Positions 51,068-60,737 of a DNA stretch of 64,000 nucleotides are shown here, piece after piece. The stretch is from contig NZ_JBFOHP010000002.1 of the NCBI RefSeq assembly GCF_040907265.1, forward strand, positions 4,278,001-4,342,000, in the 5' to 3' direction. The translations under genes were made by a program, and so were the position numbers. A model generated the notes under the pieces. The model did not search any database and was not told the DNA's origin. It saw only the letters and a list, made by a program, of their open reading frames with translations. This DNA is from Streptomyces sclerotialus. GTDB taxonomy: Bacteria > Actinomycetota > Actinomycetes > Streptomycetales > Streptomycetaceae. Position 1 is the stretch's first letter. Every line of letters begins with the position of its first letter.

Positions 51068-51277
51068 CGACCCCTCCACCGTTGCGCCGCCGTGCACCTC
51101 GCGGACCTTGCCTGGTCGTCGGCGGTCCGTGGTGTCGTGCGCCCATCATAGGAACGCCGCTCGCGGGTTGTGACGCACCAGGGGGTGGTCAATCGTTCTG
51201 AGCCCGGCGTTCACAGCTGTTTTCTCCCGGCTTCGCCCTGTTTTTCCCCTGGCGGCCGTGGCCGCCCGGCAGAACGC

Positions 51278-52411
51278 TCAGTCGCCGGACGGGCCACGCG
51301 GTGGGCTGACCGTCGTACGGGGAGACCTCCGTTGGGACGAGGTGCGCACGATCAGGTCGGTCGGTATCACCTGCTCGACGGGGCGTCCGCTGTCGAGCCC
51401 TTCGATGGCGTCGATGAGCAGCTGGACGACGGCGGTGCCGATGCGCCGGGGCTTGAGCGAGAGGGTCGTGATGGGCGGCTCGGTCGTGGCGTAGACCGTG
51501 GATTCGCTGCAGCACACCAGCAGGAGGTCGTCGGGGACCCGGAGGCCGTAGCGGCGCGCCGCGGCGAGCAGATCGGTGCCGTTCGGGTCGAAGAGACCGT
51601 AGACCGCGTCCGGGCGGTCCGGGCGGGCCAGCAGCCGGTCGGCGGCGACGGCGCCCGCACACGGGTCGTGCGCGGGGTAGGACTCGTACACCGGGTCCTG
51701 GCCGACCCGCTCGCACCACTGGAGATACGCGGTGGTGGACAGGCGGGTGTACGTGTCGGTGGTGGTGCCGGTGAGGAGGCCGATACGGCGGGCGCCGGCG
51801 TCCGCGAGGTGGTCCAGGAGCCCCAGGACGGCCGCTTCGTGGTCGTTGTCGACCCAGCCGGTGACGGGCAGGGAGCCTCCTGGGCGGCCGTCGGAGACGA
51901 CGGGGATGCCGTGCCGGACGAGCTCGGTGACGACCGGGTCGCCGTCGGCGGGGTCGATCACGACCGTGCCGTCCAGGGCGACGTTGGACCAGACGTCGTG
52001 ACGGGAGGTCGCGGGCAGGATGACCAGGGCGTAGCCACGGGCCAGCGCGGCTGAGGTGGCGGCGCGGGCCATCTCGGCGAAGTACGCGAACTCGGTGAAG
52101 GTGAAAGGTTCATCCCCGTACGTGGTGACGGTCAGGCCGATCAGCCCTGACTTGCCGGTACGGAGCGTGCGGGCGGCGGCGGAGGGGCGGTAGCCCAACC
52201 GGTCGGCCACCTCGCGGACGTGGCGACGGGTGGCGTCCGGAAGCCGGCCCTTGCCGTTGAGCGCGTCGGAGACAGTCGTGATGGAGACACCGGCTGCGGC
52301 GGCCACGTCCCGGATGCCTGCCCGCCCCAACCGGCGTCCGGTCGACCGGCTCACCTGGTGCTTCCCTGCTGCTGTCATGGCGAGCCGATAGTAGGGCTCG
52401 GAAGGGGCCAT
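51278..52411 (-). CDS. LacI-family transcriptional regulator
   Basis: A 377-residue repressor-type protein. The HTH and hinge are GIRDVAAAAGVSITTVSDAL, NGKGRLPDATRRHVREVADR and LGYRPSAAARTLRTG. The periplasmic-binding-like effector domain follows (LIGLTVTTYGDEPFTFTEFA, GIPVVSDGRPGGSLPVTGWV, PDAVYGLFDPNGTDLL). ATG 52411 has AAGGGAG seven bases upstream; ATG 52378 is also in frame but without a ribosome site. No sugar operon is adjacent, so the target is unclear. Confidence 0.9.
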   Translation of the reverse strand: MAPSEPYYRLAMTAAGKHQVSRSTGRRLGRAGIRDVAAAAGVSITTVSDALNGKGRLPDATRRHVREVADRLGYRPSAAARTLRTGKSGLIGLTVTTYGDEPFTFTEFAYFAEMARAATSAALARGYALVILPATSRHDVWSNVALDGTVVIDPADGDPVVTELVRHGIPVVSDGRPGGSLPVTGWVDNDHEAAVLGLLDHLADAGARRIGLLTGTTTDTYTRLSTTAYLQWCERVGQDPVYESYPAHDPCAGAVAADRLLARPDRPDAVYGLFDPNGTDLLAAARRYGLRVPDDLLLVCCSESTVYATTEPPITTLSLKPRRIGTAVVQLLIDAIEGLDSGRPVEQVIPTDLIVRTSSQRRSPRTTVSPPRGPSGD

Positions 52412-52792
52412 CGCGGGGCTCCCTTATGCCCAGTCGAAAGGCACGTTTCTGCATGCCGGAAACCCGTCAATCCCCTTGGAATAGAAGGAGGTTGGGTGTC
52501 AGGGCATGATTCTATTCGCTGATCGACAGCATTGACCTGCAGATTGCGCCAGGTATCGAAGAGGTCTCAAGTCACCTTCACGGGTGATGCGCGCCACGGC
52601 GTGAGCCACCGGCGCGTGACAGAGCGGGAGGCGCTCCGCAAAGGCCCTGCGCCCTGAGCTGGGCATGGCTCCGGTATATGACGTGCGCATGCCCACGTAG
52701 CCGCGGAGGGCGGAAGCCCCTACGCCGCACGGCCCAATCCTCATAAGGTGTGCAGTATTGGTGACGAGCGGGACGGTCGAGGAGGACCTGCG
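52412..52792. other. Intergenic stretch between LacI gene and hisC
   Basis: 381 bases, less GC-rich than neighbours around 52440-52570. Only short open frames are visible; one, ending near 52583, reads FYSLIDSIDLQIAPGIEEVS but has no start codon. It could be the decayed end of a gene. CATAAGGTGTGCAG just before hisC may contain its -10. No tRNA, repeat or att site found. Confidence 0.35.
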
Positions 52793-53872
52793 GTGAGCGA
52801 GAAGACCCCGAAGCTGCGTGCGGCGCTGGACGGCGTTCCCACCTACAAGCCCGGGAAGCCGGCCGCTGCGGACGGCCCGGTGGCGTACAAGCTGTCCTCC
52901 AACGAGAACCCCTACCCGCCGCTGCCGGGTGTCCTGGAGAGCGCGGTGGCCGCGGCCGGCGCCTTCAACCGGTACCCGGACATGGCCTGCACCGGCCTGA
53001 TGGCGGAGCTGTCGGAGCGGTTCGGCGTGCCGGCCGAGCACCTGGCGACCGGCACCGGCTCGGTGGGCGTGGCCCAGCAGCTGGTCCAGTCGACGGCCGG
53101 GCCTGGCGACGAGGTGATCTACGCCTGGCGCTCCTTCGAGGCGTACCCGATCATCACCCAGGTCTCCGGCGCCACCTCCGTGCAGGTCCCGCTGGACGAG
53201 AACGAGGTGCACGACCTGGACGAGATGCTCGCCGCGGTCACCGAGCGGACCCGGCTGATCTTCGTGTGCAACCCGAACAACCCCACCGGCACCGTCGTGC
53301 GCCGCGCGGAGCTGGAGCGTTTCCTCGACGCGGTCCCCTCGGACGTGCTGGTCGTGCTGGACGAGGCGTACCGCGAGTTCATCCGCGACACCGAGGTGCC
53401 GGACGGCATCGAGCTGTACCGGGACCGTCCGAACGTGTGCGTGCTGCGGACGTTCTCCAAGGCGTACGGGCTCGCCGGGCTGCGGGTCGGATTCGCGATC
53501 GCGCACGAGCCGGTCGCGGCGGCGCTGCGCAAGACGGCGGTGCCGTTCGGCGTGAGCCAGCTCGCGCAGGACGCGGCGGTGGCCTCGCTGCGGAGCGAGG
53601 ACGCGCTGCTGGAGCGGGTGGACGCGCTGGTCGCCGAGCGGAGCCGGGTCGCCGAGACGCTGACCGCGCAGGGCTGGACCGTGCCCGAGTCGCAGGCGAA
53701 CTTCGTGTGGCTGCGGCTGGGGGAGCGCACGGTGGACTTCGCGCGCGCCTGTGAGCAGGCGGGCGCCGTGGTGCGGCCGTTCCCCGGTGAGGGCGTGCGG
53801 GTGTCGATCGGCGAGACCGAGGCCAACGACATCTTTCTGAAGGCGGCGGAGGCCTTCCGCAAGGAGATCTGA
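52793..53872 (+). CDS. hisC: Histidinol-phosphate/aromatic aminotransferase
   Basis: A 359-residue class I/II PLP enzyme. Features are [64 protein letters not shown], and the PLP lysine in [20 protein letters not shown]. It sits outside the his operon, so it may be the second HisC, or the phenylalanine-specific Pat that actinobacteria carry. GTG 52793 follows GGAGGA. Next to cyd as in S. coelicolor. Confidence 0.9.
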   Translation: MSEKTPKLRAALDGVPTYKPGKPAAADGPVAYKLSSNENPYPPLPGVLESAVAAAGAFNRYPDMACTGLMAELSERFGVPAEHLATGTGSVGVAQQLVQSTAGPGDEVIYAWRSFEAYPIITQVSGATSVQVPLDENEVHDLDEMLAAVTERTRLIFVCNPNNPTGTVVRRAELERFLDAVPSDVLVVLDEAYREFIRDTEVPDGIELYRDRPNVCVLRTFSKAYGLAGLRVGFAIAHEPVAAALRKTAVPFGVSQLAQDAAVASLRSEDALLERVDALVAERSRVAETLTAQGWTVPESQANFVWLRLGERTVDFARACEQAGAVVRPFPGEGVRVSIGETEANDIFLKAAEAFRKEI

Positions 53873-53896
53873 GCGCCGGGCAGCAGGCGCGTACAG

Positions 53897-53933
53897 CGGG
53901 TGGCCGTGGTCCTTCGAGGGCCGCGGCCACCCG
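53897..53933. terminator. Bidirectional terminator hairpin
   Basis: CGGGTGGCCGTGGTCC (53897-53912) pairs with GGGCCGCGGCCACCCG (53918-53933) using two G-U pairs, between convergent hisC and the cyclophilin-like gene. Confidence 0.75.
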
Positions 53934-53976
53934 CTTCTCCGTACGCCGGGCCGGGCTGCCCGCACGGCGGCGCAGG

Positions 53977-54345
53977 TCAGGCGAGCTCGACCCGGATCGG
54001 GTCGCCGTCGCGGACGGTGGCCAGCCGGCGCGGGTCGCCGTCGACGCTGCCGAGCACGTTGCAGGGGGAGGCCAGGCGGCATTCGTCGCCGCGGGAGACC
54101 GGTGTCGGGCCGTACGGCAGCGCGAGCGCGTCGCCGTCGGTCCAGAACGCCACCGTGCCGGGGTCGACGACCTGCTGCGCGCCGGCTTCGCGGGCGGGCG
54201 AGACGGGCGTCGAGAAGTAGACCTCCTCGCCCCAGGTGCGGGCGGTGGAGGTGAGCGGGAGCGCGCCTTCCAGGGCGGCGGCGGTCGGCGTGTCCGCCAG
54301 GGTGGCGGTCAGCTGCCCCGCGGGCCAAGAGATGCGTATCTGCAT
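53977..54345 (-). CDS. Cyclophilin-like-fold protein
   Basis: A 122-residue protein. MQIRISWPAGQLTATLADTP, AALEGALPLTSTARTWGEEV, FSTPV and DPGTVAFWTDGDALALPYGP are typical of the small TM1367-like cyclophilin-fold family, followed by PVSRGDECRLASPCNVLGSV. There is no proven isomerase activity in this family. ATG 54345 was chosen over an upstream start because the extra residues are not conserved in style. Divergent from cydA. Confidence 0.8.
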   Translation of the reverse strand: MQIRISWPAGQLTATLADTPTAAALEGALPLTSTARTWGEEVYFSTPVSPAREAGAQQVVDPGTVAFWTDGDALALPYGPTPVSRGDECRLASPCNVLGSVDGDPRRLATVRDGDPIRVELA

Positions 54346-54545
54346 GGCGCTGAATTCAACAATATGTTGAAGAACAGGGGAAGGGGTCCCGACGAATTTC
54401 GGCGTGTACACGTTCACTAACCCGGCCTCCGGTGCCCCTTCGGCAGGCCGTATCAGGATTTTCCCCACGACGGAATACCGCGTGACCACGGTCACGTACC
54501 CCCCGGGCAGTTCGGCTGAAAGTCATGGGAGATAATTGCTTGTGA

Positions 54546-54563
54546 ATGTGAACGCGTTCACAA
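54546..54563. promoter_or_regulatory. Rex operator (ROP) upstream of cydA
   Basis: ATGTGAACGCGTTCACAA contains the perfect 16-bp palindrome TGTGAACGCGTTCACA and matches the Rex consensus TTGTGAANNNNTTCACAA except at the first base. An extra half-site TTGTGAA precedes it (54540-54546). cydA is the known Rex target in S. coelicolor, so repression at low NADH/NAD is expected. Confidence 0.9.
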
Positions 54564-54574
54564 GCGCCTCCCTT

Positions 54575-54595
54575 ATGCCCCGCTTTCAGTGGGGC
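54575..54595 (+). other. Small hairpin in cydA leader
   Basis: TGCCCC and GGGGCA flank GCTTTCAGT. It lies between the Rex site and the cydA start, within the likely leader RNA; role unknown. Confidence 0.35.
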
Positions 54596-54643
54596 AAAAC
54601 GGGCATGGCGTGGCGAGAACGGCGACCGTAAGGAGACATCGAC

Positions 54644-56152
54644 GTGGAACTGGCGTTGGCGCCAGAGACCCTGGCGCGATGGCAATTCGGCATCACGACC
54701 GTCTATCACTTCCTCTTCGTGCCCTTGACGATCTCTCTCGCCGCCCTGGTGGCAGGACTGGAGACGGCGTGGGTCCGTACGGGCAAGGAGCGCTACCTCA
54801 AGGCGACCAAGTTCTGGGGCAAGCTCTTCCTGATCAACATCGCGATGGGTGTCGTCACCGGCATCGTCCAGGAGTTCCAGTTCGGCATGAACTGGTCCGA
54901 CTACTCGCGCTTCGTCGGTGATGTCTTCGGCGCCCCGCTCGCGTTCGAAGCCCTCATCGCGTTCTTCTTCGAGTCCACCTTCATCGGCCTCTGGATCTTC
55001 GGCTGGGACAAGCTGCCCAAGAAGATCCACTGCTTCTGCATGTGGATGGTCTCGATCGGCACGATCCTGTCGGCGTACTTCATCCTCGCGGCCAACTCCT
55101 GGATGCAGCACCCGGTCGGCTACAAGCTCGACAAGGCCTCCGGGCGCGCCGAGCTGACCGACTTCTGGCAGGTGCTGACGCAGGACACCACCCTGGTCGT
55201 CGTCTTCCACACGCTCACGGCGGCCTTCCTCGCGGGCGGCGCCTTCATCGTCGGTATCGCCGCGTACCACCTGCTGCGCAAGAAGCACGTCAAGGTCATG
55301 CGGACCTCGCTCCGCCTCGGCCTGGTGACGCTGGTCGTCTCCGGTCTGCTCACCGCCGTCAGCGGCGACCTGCTGGGCAAGGTCATGTTCCAGCAGCAGC
55401 CGATGAAGATGGCCTCGGCCGAGGCACTGTGGGACGGGCAGTCACCCGCGCCCTTCTCGGTCTTCGCCTACGGGGACGTGTCCAAGGGCCACAACACCGT
55501 CGAGGTGGAGATACCCGGCCTGCTCTCGTTCCTCGCCCACGACGACTTCTCCTCGTTCGTGCCCGGCATCAACGACGTGAACAAGTCCGAGCAGGAGAAG
55601 TACGGGCCTGGGGACTACCGGCCCAACATCCCGGTCGCCTACTGGGGCTTCCGCTGGATGATCGGCTTCGGTATGGCCTCCTTCGCCCTCGGCGTGGCCG
55701 GCCTCTGGCTCACCCGCAAGAAGTTCTGGCTCTCGCAACGGCTGCGGACGGAGGACGACGAGGTACCGCATCTCGCACTGACCAAGGACAAGGCGCTCGG
55801 GGACGGGCTCTCCAAGTGGGCCTGGCGACTCGCGGTGGTCACCATCGGCTTCCCGCTGATCGCCAGCTCCTGGGGCTGGATCTTCACCGAGATGGGCCGT
55901 CAGCCCTGGGTGGTCTACGGCGTGATGCGCACCTCCGACGCGGTCTCCCCCGGCGTCTCCCAGGGCGAGGTGATCACCTCGATGGCCGTCTTCACGACGC
56001 TCTACGCGATCCTCGCCGTGGTCGAGGTCAAGCTGCTCGTCAAGTACGTCAAGGCCGGACCGCAGGAGCTGTCGGAGTCCGACCTCAACCCGCCCACGAA
56101 GATCGGCGGTAACGACAGCGACGCCGACCGGCCGATGGCCTTCTCGTACTAG
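54644..56152 (+). CDS. cydA: Cytochrome bd oxidase subunit I
   Basis: A 502-residue membrane subunit that carries haems b558, b595 and d and oxidises menaquinol with high oxygen affinity. LARWQFGITTVYHFLFVPLT at the start has the haem-ligand His. FQFGMNWSDYSRFVGDVFGA, the quinol-loop region after residue 250, and GWIFTEMGRQPWVVYGVMRT (GRQPW motif) are all present. GTG 54644 follows AAGGAG. First gene of the cyd operon, under Rex. Confidence 0.97.
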   Translation: MELALAPETLARWQFGITTVYHFLFVPLTISLAALVAGLETAWVRTGKERYLKATKFWGKLFLINIAMGVVTGIVQEFQFGMNWSDYSRFVGDVFGAPLAFEALIAFFFESTFIGLWIFGWDKLPKKIHCFCMWMVSIGTILSAYFILAANSWMQHPVGYKLDKASGRAELTDFWQVLTQDTTLVVVFHTLTAAFLAGGAFIVGIAAYHLLRKKHVKVMRTSLRLGLVTLVVSGLLTAVSGDLLGKVMFQQQPMKMASAEALWDGQSPAPFSVFAYGDVSKGHNTVEVEIPGLLSFLAHDDFSSFVPGINDVNKSEQEKYGPGDYRPNIPVAYWGFRWMIGFGMASFALGVAGLWLTRKKFWLSQRLRTEDDEVPHLALTKDKALGDGLSKWAWRLAVVTIGFPLIASSWGWIFTEMGRQPWVVYGVMRTSDAVSPGVSQGEVITSMAVFTTLYAILAVVEVKLLVKYVKAGPQELSESDLNPPTKIGGNDSDADRPMAFSY

Positions 56153-56161
56153 GGGGCAGCT

Positions 56162-57163
56162 GTGCACCTTCACGACGTCTGGTTCGTCCTCATCGCCTTT
56201 CTGTGGGTCGGGTACTTCTTCCTCGAAGGATTCGACTTCGGGATCGGCGTCCTCACCAAGCTGCTCGCCCGTGACCGGCGTGAGCGGCGGGTCCTCATCA
56301 ACACCATCGGCCCGGTCTGGGACGGCAACGAGGTCTGGCTGATCTCCGCGGCAGGCGCGACCTTCGCGGCCTTCCCCGAGTGGTACGCCACGCTCTTCTC
56401 GGGCTTCTACCTGCCGATGCTGCTGATCCTGCTCTGCCTCATCGTGCGCGGCGTGGCCTTCGAGTACCGGCACAAGCGGGACGAGGAGCGCTGGCAGCGC
56501 AACTGGGAGAACGCGATCTTCTGGACCTCGCTGCTCCCGCCGGTGCTGTGGGGCGTGATCTTCGGCAACATCGTCGGGGGCGTGAAGATCGACGCCGACA
56601 AGAACTACGTCGGGTCCCTGCTCGACCTGCTGAACCCGTACGCGATCCTCGGCGGCCTGGCCATGCTGGCGCTGTTCACCTTCCACGGCGCGGTCTTCGC
56701 CTCGCTGAAGACCGTGGGCTCCATTCGGGAGCGGGCACGCGTCACGGCCTCGTTCCTCGGCATGATCGCCATGGGGCTGGCGCTCGCCTTCATGGTCTGG
56801 ACGCAGATCGACAAGGGCGACGGCAAGAGCGTGGTCGCGCTGGTCGTGGTGGCGGTCGCGCTGGTCGCGGCGCTGGTGGCCAACATGTTCGGCCGGGAGG
56901 GCTGGTCCTTCACCTTCTCCGGCGCCACCATCGCGGCCCTGATCGTGATGCTGTTCCTGACGCTCTTCCCGAACGTCATGCCGTCCACGCTGAACGAGAG
57001 CTGGAACCTTACGGTCAGCAACGCCTCGTCCAGTCCGTACACCCTGAAGATCATTACCTGGTGCGCGGCCATCGCGGCTCCGCTCGTGATGCTCTACCAG
57101 GCATGGACGTACTGGGTGTTCCGCAAGCGCATCGGCACGCAGCACATCGCCGACGCGCACTGA
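56162..57163 (+). CDS. cydB: Cytochrome bd oxidase subunit II
   Basis: A 333-residue membrane subunit that stabilises CydA haems. MHLHDVWFVLIAFLWVGYFF followed by LEGFDFGIGVLTKLLARDRR, and INTIGPVWDGNEVWLISAAG are characteristic. About nine helices follow. GTG 56162 is ten bases after the cydA stop, so the two are cotranscribed. Confidence 0.97.
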   Translation: MHLHDVWFVLIAFLWVGYFFLEGFDFGIGVLTKLLARDRRERRVLINTIGPVWDGNEVWLISAAGATFAAFPEWYATLFSGFYLPMLLILLCLIVRGVAFEYRHKRDEERWQRNWENAIFWTSLLPPVLWGVIFGNIVGGVKIDADKNYVGSLLDLLNPYAILGGLAMLALFTFHGAVFASLKTVGSIRERARVTASFLGMIAMGLALAFMVWTQIDKGDGKSVVALVVVAVALVAALVANMFGREGWSFTFSGATIAALIVMLFLTLFPNVMPSTLNESWNLTVSNASSSPYTLKIITWCAAIAAPLVMLYQAWTYWVFRKRIGTQHIADAH

Positions 57164-57191
57164 CCCCCTTCCGCTACCTACGTCAGGACGG

Positions 57192-60100
57192 ATGTTTCAC
57201 GTGAAACCGATCGACCCGCGCCTGCTCCGGTACGCCCGCGCCACCCGCTTCTTCCTCGTCGCGGTGGTGGTGCTCGGCCTTGCCGGAGCGGGCCTGGTCA
57301 TCGGCCAGGCGATGCTCATCGCCGAGGTCGTCGTCGGGGCGTTCCAGCGCGACCTCGGCCTCGGCGACCTGACGACACCGGTCCTGCTGCTCGCGCTGAT
57401 CTCGGTCGGCCGGGGGCTCGTCTCCTGGCTGACCGAGCTGGCCGCGCACCGGGCGAGCGCCGCGGTCAAGTCCGAACTGCGCACGCGACTCCTGGAGAAG
57501 GCCACCGGGCTCGGCCCCTCCTGGCTGGGCACTCAGCGCACCGGCGAGCTCACCACCCTCGCCACCCGCGGCATCGACGCGCTCGACGACTACTTCGCGC
57601 GCTACCTGCCGCAGCTCGGCCTCGCGGTCGTCGTCCCCGTCGCGGTACTCGTACGGATCGTCACCGGCGACTGGATCTCCGCGGCGACCATCGTCATCAC
57701 GCTCCCGCTCATCCCGCTGTTCATGATCCTCATCGGCTGGGCGACCCAGTCGCGGATGGACCGGCAGTGGAAGCTGCTGACCCGGTTGTCCGGGCACTTC
57801 CTCGACGTCGTCGCAGGGCTGCCCACGCTGAAGGTCTTCGGCCGGGCCAAGGCCCAGGCAGCGGCCATCCGCACCATCACCGGCGAATACCGCCAGGCCA
57901 CGCTGCGCACCCTGCGCATCGCCTTCCTGTCCTCCTTCGCCCTGGAACTCCTCTCCACGATCTCGGTCGCGCTGGTCGCGGTCGGCGTCGGCATGCGTCT
58001 CGTCCATGGCGACCTCGACCTCTCCACCGGGCTGATGGTGCTGATCCTGGCGCCGGAGGCCTACCTGCCGCTGCGGCAGGTGGGCGCGCAGTACCACGCG
58101 GCGGCCGAGGGACTGGCCGCCGCCGAGGAGATCTTCGACGTCCTGGAGACCGAGCCGGAGCCCGGCCACGCCGGAACCCGCCAGGCGCCCGCCGGCACCG
58201 GCATATCCGTCGACGGCCTGGTCGTACGCCACCCAGGGCGCTCCGAACCGTCCCTGCCCCAGACTTCGTTCGAGGTGGCGGCGGGAGAGACGGTGGCGCT
58301 CACCGGCCCGTCCGGCGCCGGCAAGACCACCCTGCTGAACGTCCTGCTCGGCTTCACCGCACCGGCAGCGGGCCGGATCCTGGTCGACGGCGTGGACCTC
58401 ACCACGCTCTCCCCCGACAGCTGGCGCCGCCGCGTCGCCTGGGTGCCGCAACACCCCTACCTGTTCGCCGGCACGGTCGCCGAGAACGTACGGCTGGCCC
58501 GCCCGGACGCGGACGACGCGGCGGTACGGACCGCGCTGCGCGACGCCGGTGCCCTCGACTTCGTCGACGCGCTCCCCGACGGCCCGGACACCCGCCTGGG
58601 CGAGTCCGGCGCGGGTCTCTCCGCGGGCCAGCGCCAACGGCTCGCGCTTGCCCGCGCGTTCCTCGCCGACCGCCCGGTACTCCTTCTGGACGAGCCCACC
58701 GCGAACCTCGACGGCGAGACGGAGGCCTCCGTCGTGGCCGCGGTACACCGTCTGGCCAAGGGCCGCACGGTCATCCTCGTAGCCCACCGCCCGGCGCTGC
58801 TCGCAGCCGCGGACAGGGTCGTACACCTTCGTGGACCTGCACCCGCCCCGACGACGGAAGGGACCGGGACGGAGGGGGCGGTCGTCGGGTGTGCAGCGAA
58901 GCAGTCCGACGACCACCCCCGGAGCCCCGGTCCCGACGCCGACCACGACGCCGAGCCGGGCCGCACAGGTACCCCCACCCTGTCCCGCCTCCGCCGGCTG
59001 GCCCAAGCACACCGCGCCCGCTTCGCCCTGGCCCTGCTGCTCGGCAGTCTCGCACTGGGCAGCGCAGTAGGCCTGATGGCCACCTCCGGCTGGCTGATCT
59101 CCAGGGCCTCACAGCATCCCCCGGTGCTCTACCTGATGGTTGCGGTCACCGCGACCCGCGCGTTCGGCATCGGCCGCGCCGTCTTCCGGTACGCCGAGCG
59201 GCTGGTCGCGCACGACGCGGTGTTCCGGATGCTGGCGGACGTACGGGTGGCGGTCTACCGGCGGCTGGAGAAGCTCGCGCCCGCCGGACTGCGCGACCGC
59301 AGCCGCGGCGATCTGCTGTCCCGCCTGGTGGCGGACGTGGACGCCGGTCAGGACTACTTCCTGCGCTGGCTGCTGCCCGCCGGCGCGGCCGTCGTGGTCG
59401 GCGCGGGCTCGGCCGGCTTCACCGCCTGGCTGCTGCCGGAGGCCGGTGCGGTGCTCGCCGCCGGACTGCTGCTGGCAGGCGTCGCCGTGCCGCTGGTGTC
59501 CGGCGCGCTGGCCCGGCGTGCCGAACGACGGCTGGCCCCGGCGCGCGGCGCACTGTCCGCGCGCGTCGTCGACCTGCTCACCGGTACGGCCGAACTGACC
59601 GTCGCGGGCGCCCTGCGGGAGCGGCTGTCCGGTACCCGGCGTGCGGACCGCGACCTCACTTCGGTGGCCTCCCGGTCCGCCGCGGCGGCCGGCGCGGGCG
59701 CCGGGCTGACCGCGCTGCTGACCGGGCTGACCGTCGCGGCCGCCGCGGTGGTCGGCGTACAGGCCGTGCACGACGGCCGGCTGAGCGGGGTGAGCCTGGC
59801 GGTGGTCGTGCTGACGCCGCTGGCCGCGTTCGAAGCGGTGGCCGGGCTGCCGCTCGCGGTGCAGTACCGGCAGCGCACCCACCGGGCCGCCGAGCGGGTC
59901 TTCGAGGTGCTGGACGCGCCTGTGCCGGTATGTGAGCCGGCCGAGCCGGTGGCGGCCCCCGAGTCGCCGTTCCCGGTGGTGGTGAAGGGGCTGACGGCCC
60001 GCCACCCCGGGCAGTACCGGCCGGCGCTCGACGGTGTGGGATTCACGCTCGCGCCCGGCCGCCGGATCGCGGTCGTCGGCCCGTCGGGCTCGGGCAAGAC

Positions 60101-60737
60101 CACCCTCGCCCAGGTGCTGCTGCGCTTCCTGGACCGCGAGGGGGGTACGTACACGCTGGGCGGGGTGGACGCGCAGCGGGCGGACGGTGACGCGGTACGG
60201 CGGCTGGTCGGGCTGTGCGCGCAGGACGCCCACCTCTTCGACAGCTCGGTGCGGGAGAACCTCCGGCTGGCCCGTACAGGGGCCGAGGAGGCCGACCTGT
60301 GGGACGCGCTGGAGCGGGCCCGGCTCGCGGACTGGGTGCGCGGACTGCCGGACGGGCTGGACACGCTGGTCGGCGAGCACGGCGCGCGGCTGTCCGGCGG
60401 ACAGCGGCAGCGCCTGGCGCTGGCCCGTGCGCTGCTCGCCGACTTCCCGGTGCTGGTGCTGGACGAGCCCGCCGAGCACCTGGACCTGATGACCGCCGAC
60501 GCGCTGACCGCGGACCTGCTGGACGCGACCAGCGGCCGGACGACGGTACTGATCACGCACCGGCTCGCGGGCCTGGAGGCGGTCGACCAGATCCTCGTCC
60601 TGGACGGCGGGCGCGTGGTGCAGCGCGGGCCGTACGAGGAACTGGCCACGGTCGACGGTCCGTTCCGCAGGATGCGGGAGCGGGAAAGGGCGGCGGACGC
60701 GCGCCACACCGCGGCCGGTACGGCGCTCCGCCCGTAG
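57192..60737 (+). CDS. cydDC: Fused CydD-CydC ABC exporter
   Basis: A 1181-residue fusion of the two half-transporters that export thiols (cysteine/glutathione in E. coli) and are needed to assemble cytochrome bd. The first half has a six-helix ABC region, Walker A GPSGAGKTTL (about residue 372) and signature LSAGQRQRLALARA. A linker at about 545-600 contains PTTEGTGTEGAVVG. The second half has Walker A GPSGSGKTTL (about 959) and LSGGQRQRLALARA. The start reads MFHVKP because ATG 57192 runs straight into a parS site. It begins 28 bases after cydB. Confidence 0.95.
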   Translation: MFHVKPIDPRLLRYARATRFFLVAVVVLGLAGAGLVIGQAMLIAEVVVGAFQRDLGLGDLTTPVLLLALISVGRGLVSWLTELAAHRASAAVKSELRTRLLEKATGLGPSWLGTQRTGELTTLATRGIDALDDYFARYLPQLGLAVVVPVAVLVRIVTGDWISAATIVITLPLIPLFMILIGWATQSRMDRQWKLLTRLSGHFLDVVAGLPTLKVFGRAKAQAAAIRTITGEYRQATLRTLRIAFLSSFALELLSTISVALVAVGVGMRLVHGDLDLSTGLMVLILAPEAYLPLRQVGAQYHAAAEGLAAAEEIFDVLETEPEPGHAGTRQAPAGTGISVDGLVVRHPGRSEPSLPQTSFEVAAGETVALTGPSGAGKTTLLNVLLGFTAPAAGRILVDGVDLTTLSPDSWRRRVAWVPQHPYLFAGTVAENVRLARPDADDAAVRTALRDAGALDFVDALPDGPDTRLGESGAGLSAGQRQRLALARAFLADRPVLLLDEPTANLDGETEASVVAAVHRLAKGRTVILVAHRPALLAAADRVVHLRGPAPAPTTEGTGTEGAVVGCAAKQSDDHPRSPGPDADHDAEPGRTGTPTLSRLRRLAQAHRARFALALLLGSLALGSAVGLMATSGWLISRASQHPPVLYLMVAVTATRAFGIGRAVFRYAERLVAHDAVFRMLADVRVAVYRRLEKLAPAGLRDRSRGDLLSRLVADVDAGQDYFLRWLLPAGAAVVVGAGSAGFTAWLLPEAGAVLAAGLLLAGVAVPLVSGALARRAERRLAPARGALSARVVDLLTGTAELTVAGALRERLSGTRRADRDLTSVASRSAAAAGAGAGLTALLTGLTVAAAAVVGVQAVHDGRLSGVSLAVVVLTPLAAFEAVAGLPLAVQYRQRTHRAAERVFEVLDAPVPVCEPAEPVAAPESPFPVVVKGLTARHPGQYRPALDGVGFTLAPGRRIAVVGPSGSGKTTLAQVLLRFLDREGGTYTLGGVDAQRADGDAVRRLVGLCAQDAHLFDSSVRENLRLARTGAEEADLWDALERARLADWVRGLPDGLDTLVGEHGARLSGGQRQRLALARALLADFPVLVLDEPAEHLDLMTADALTADLLDATSGRTTVLITHRLAGLEAVDQILVLDGGRVVQRGPYEELATVDGPFRRMRERERAADARHTAAGTALRP
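57194..57207. promoter_or_regulatory. parS site 14, overlapping the cydDC start codon
   Basis: Perfect GTTTCACGTGAAAC; its first G is the last base of the ATG. Codons 2-5 (FHVK) are parS. Confidence 0.93.
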
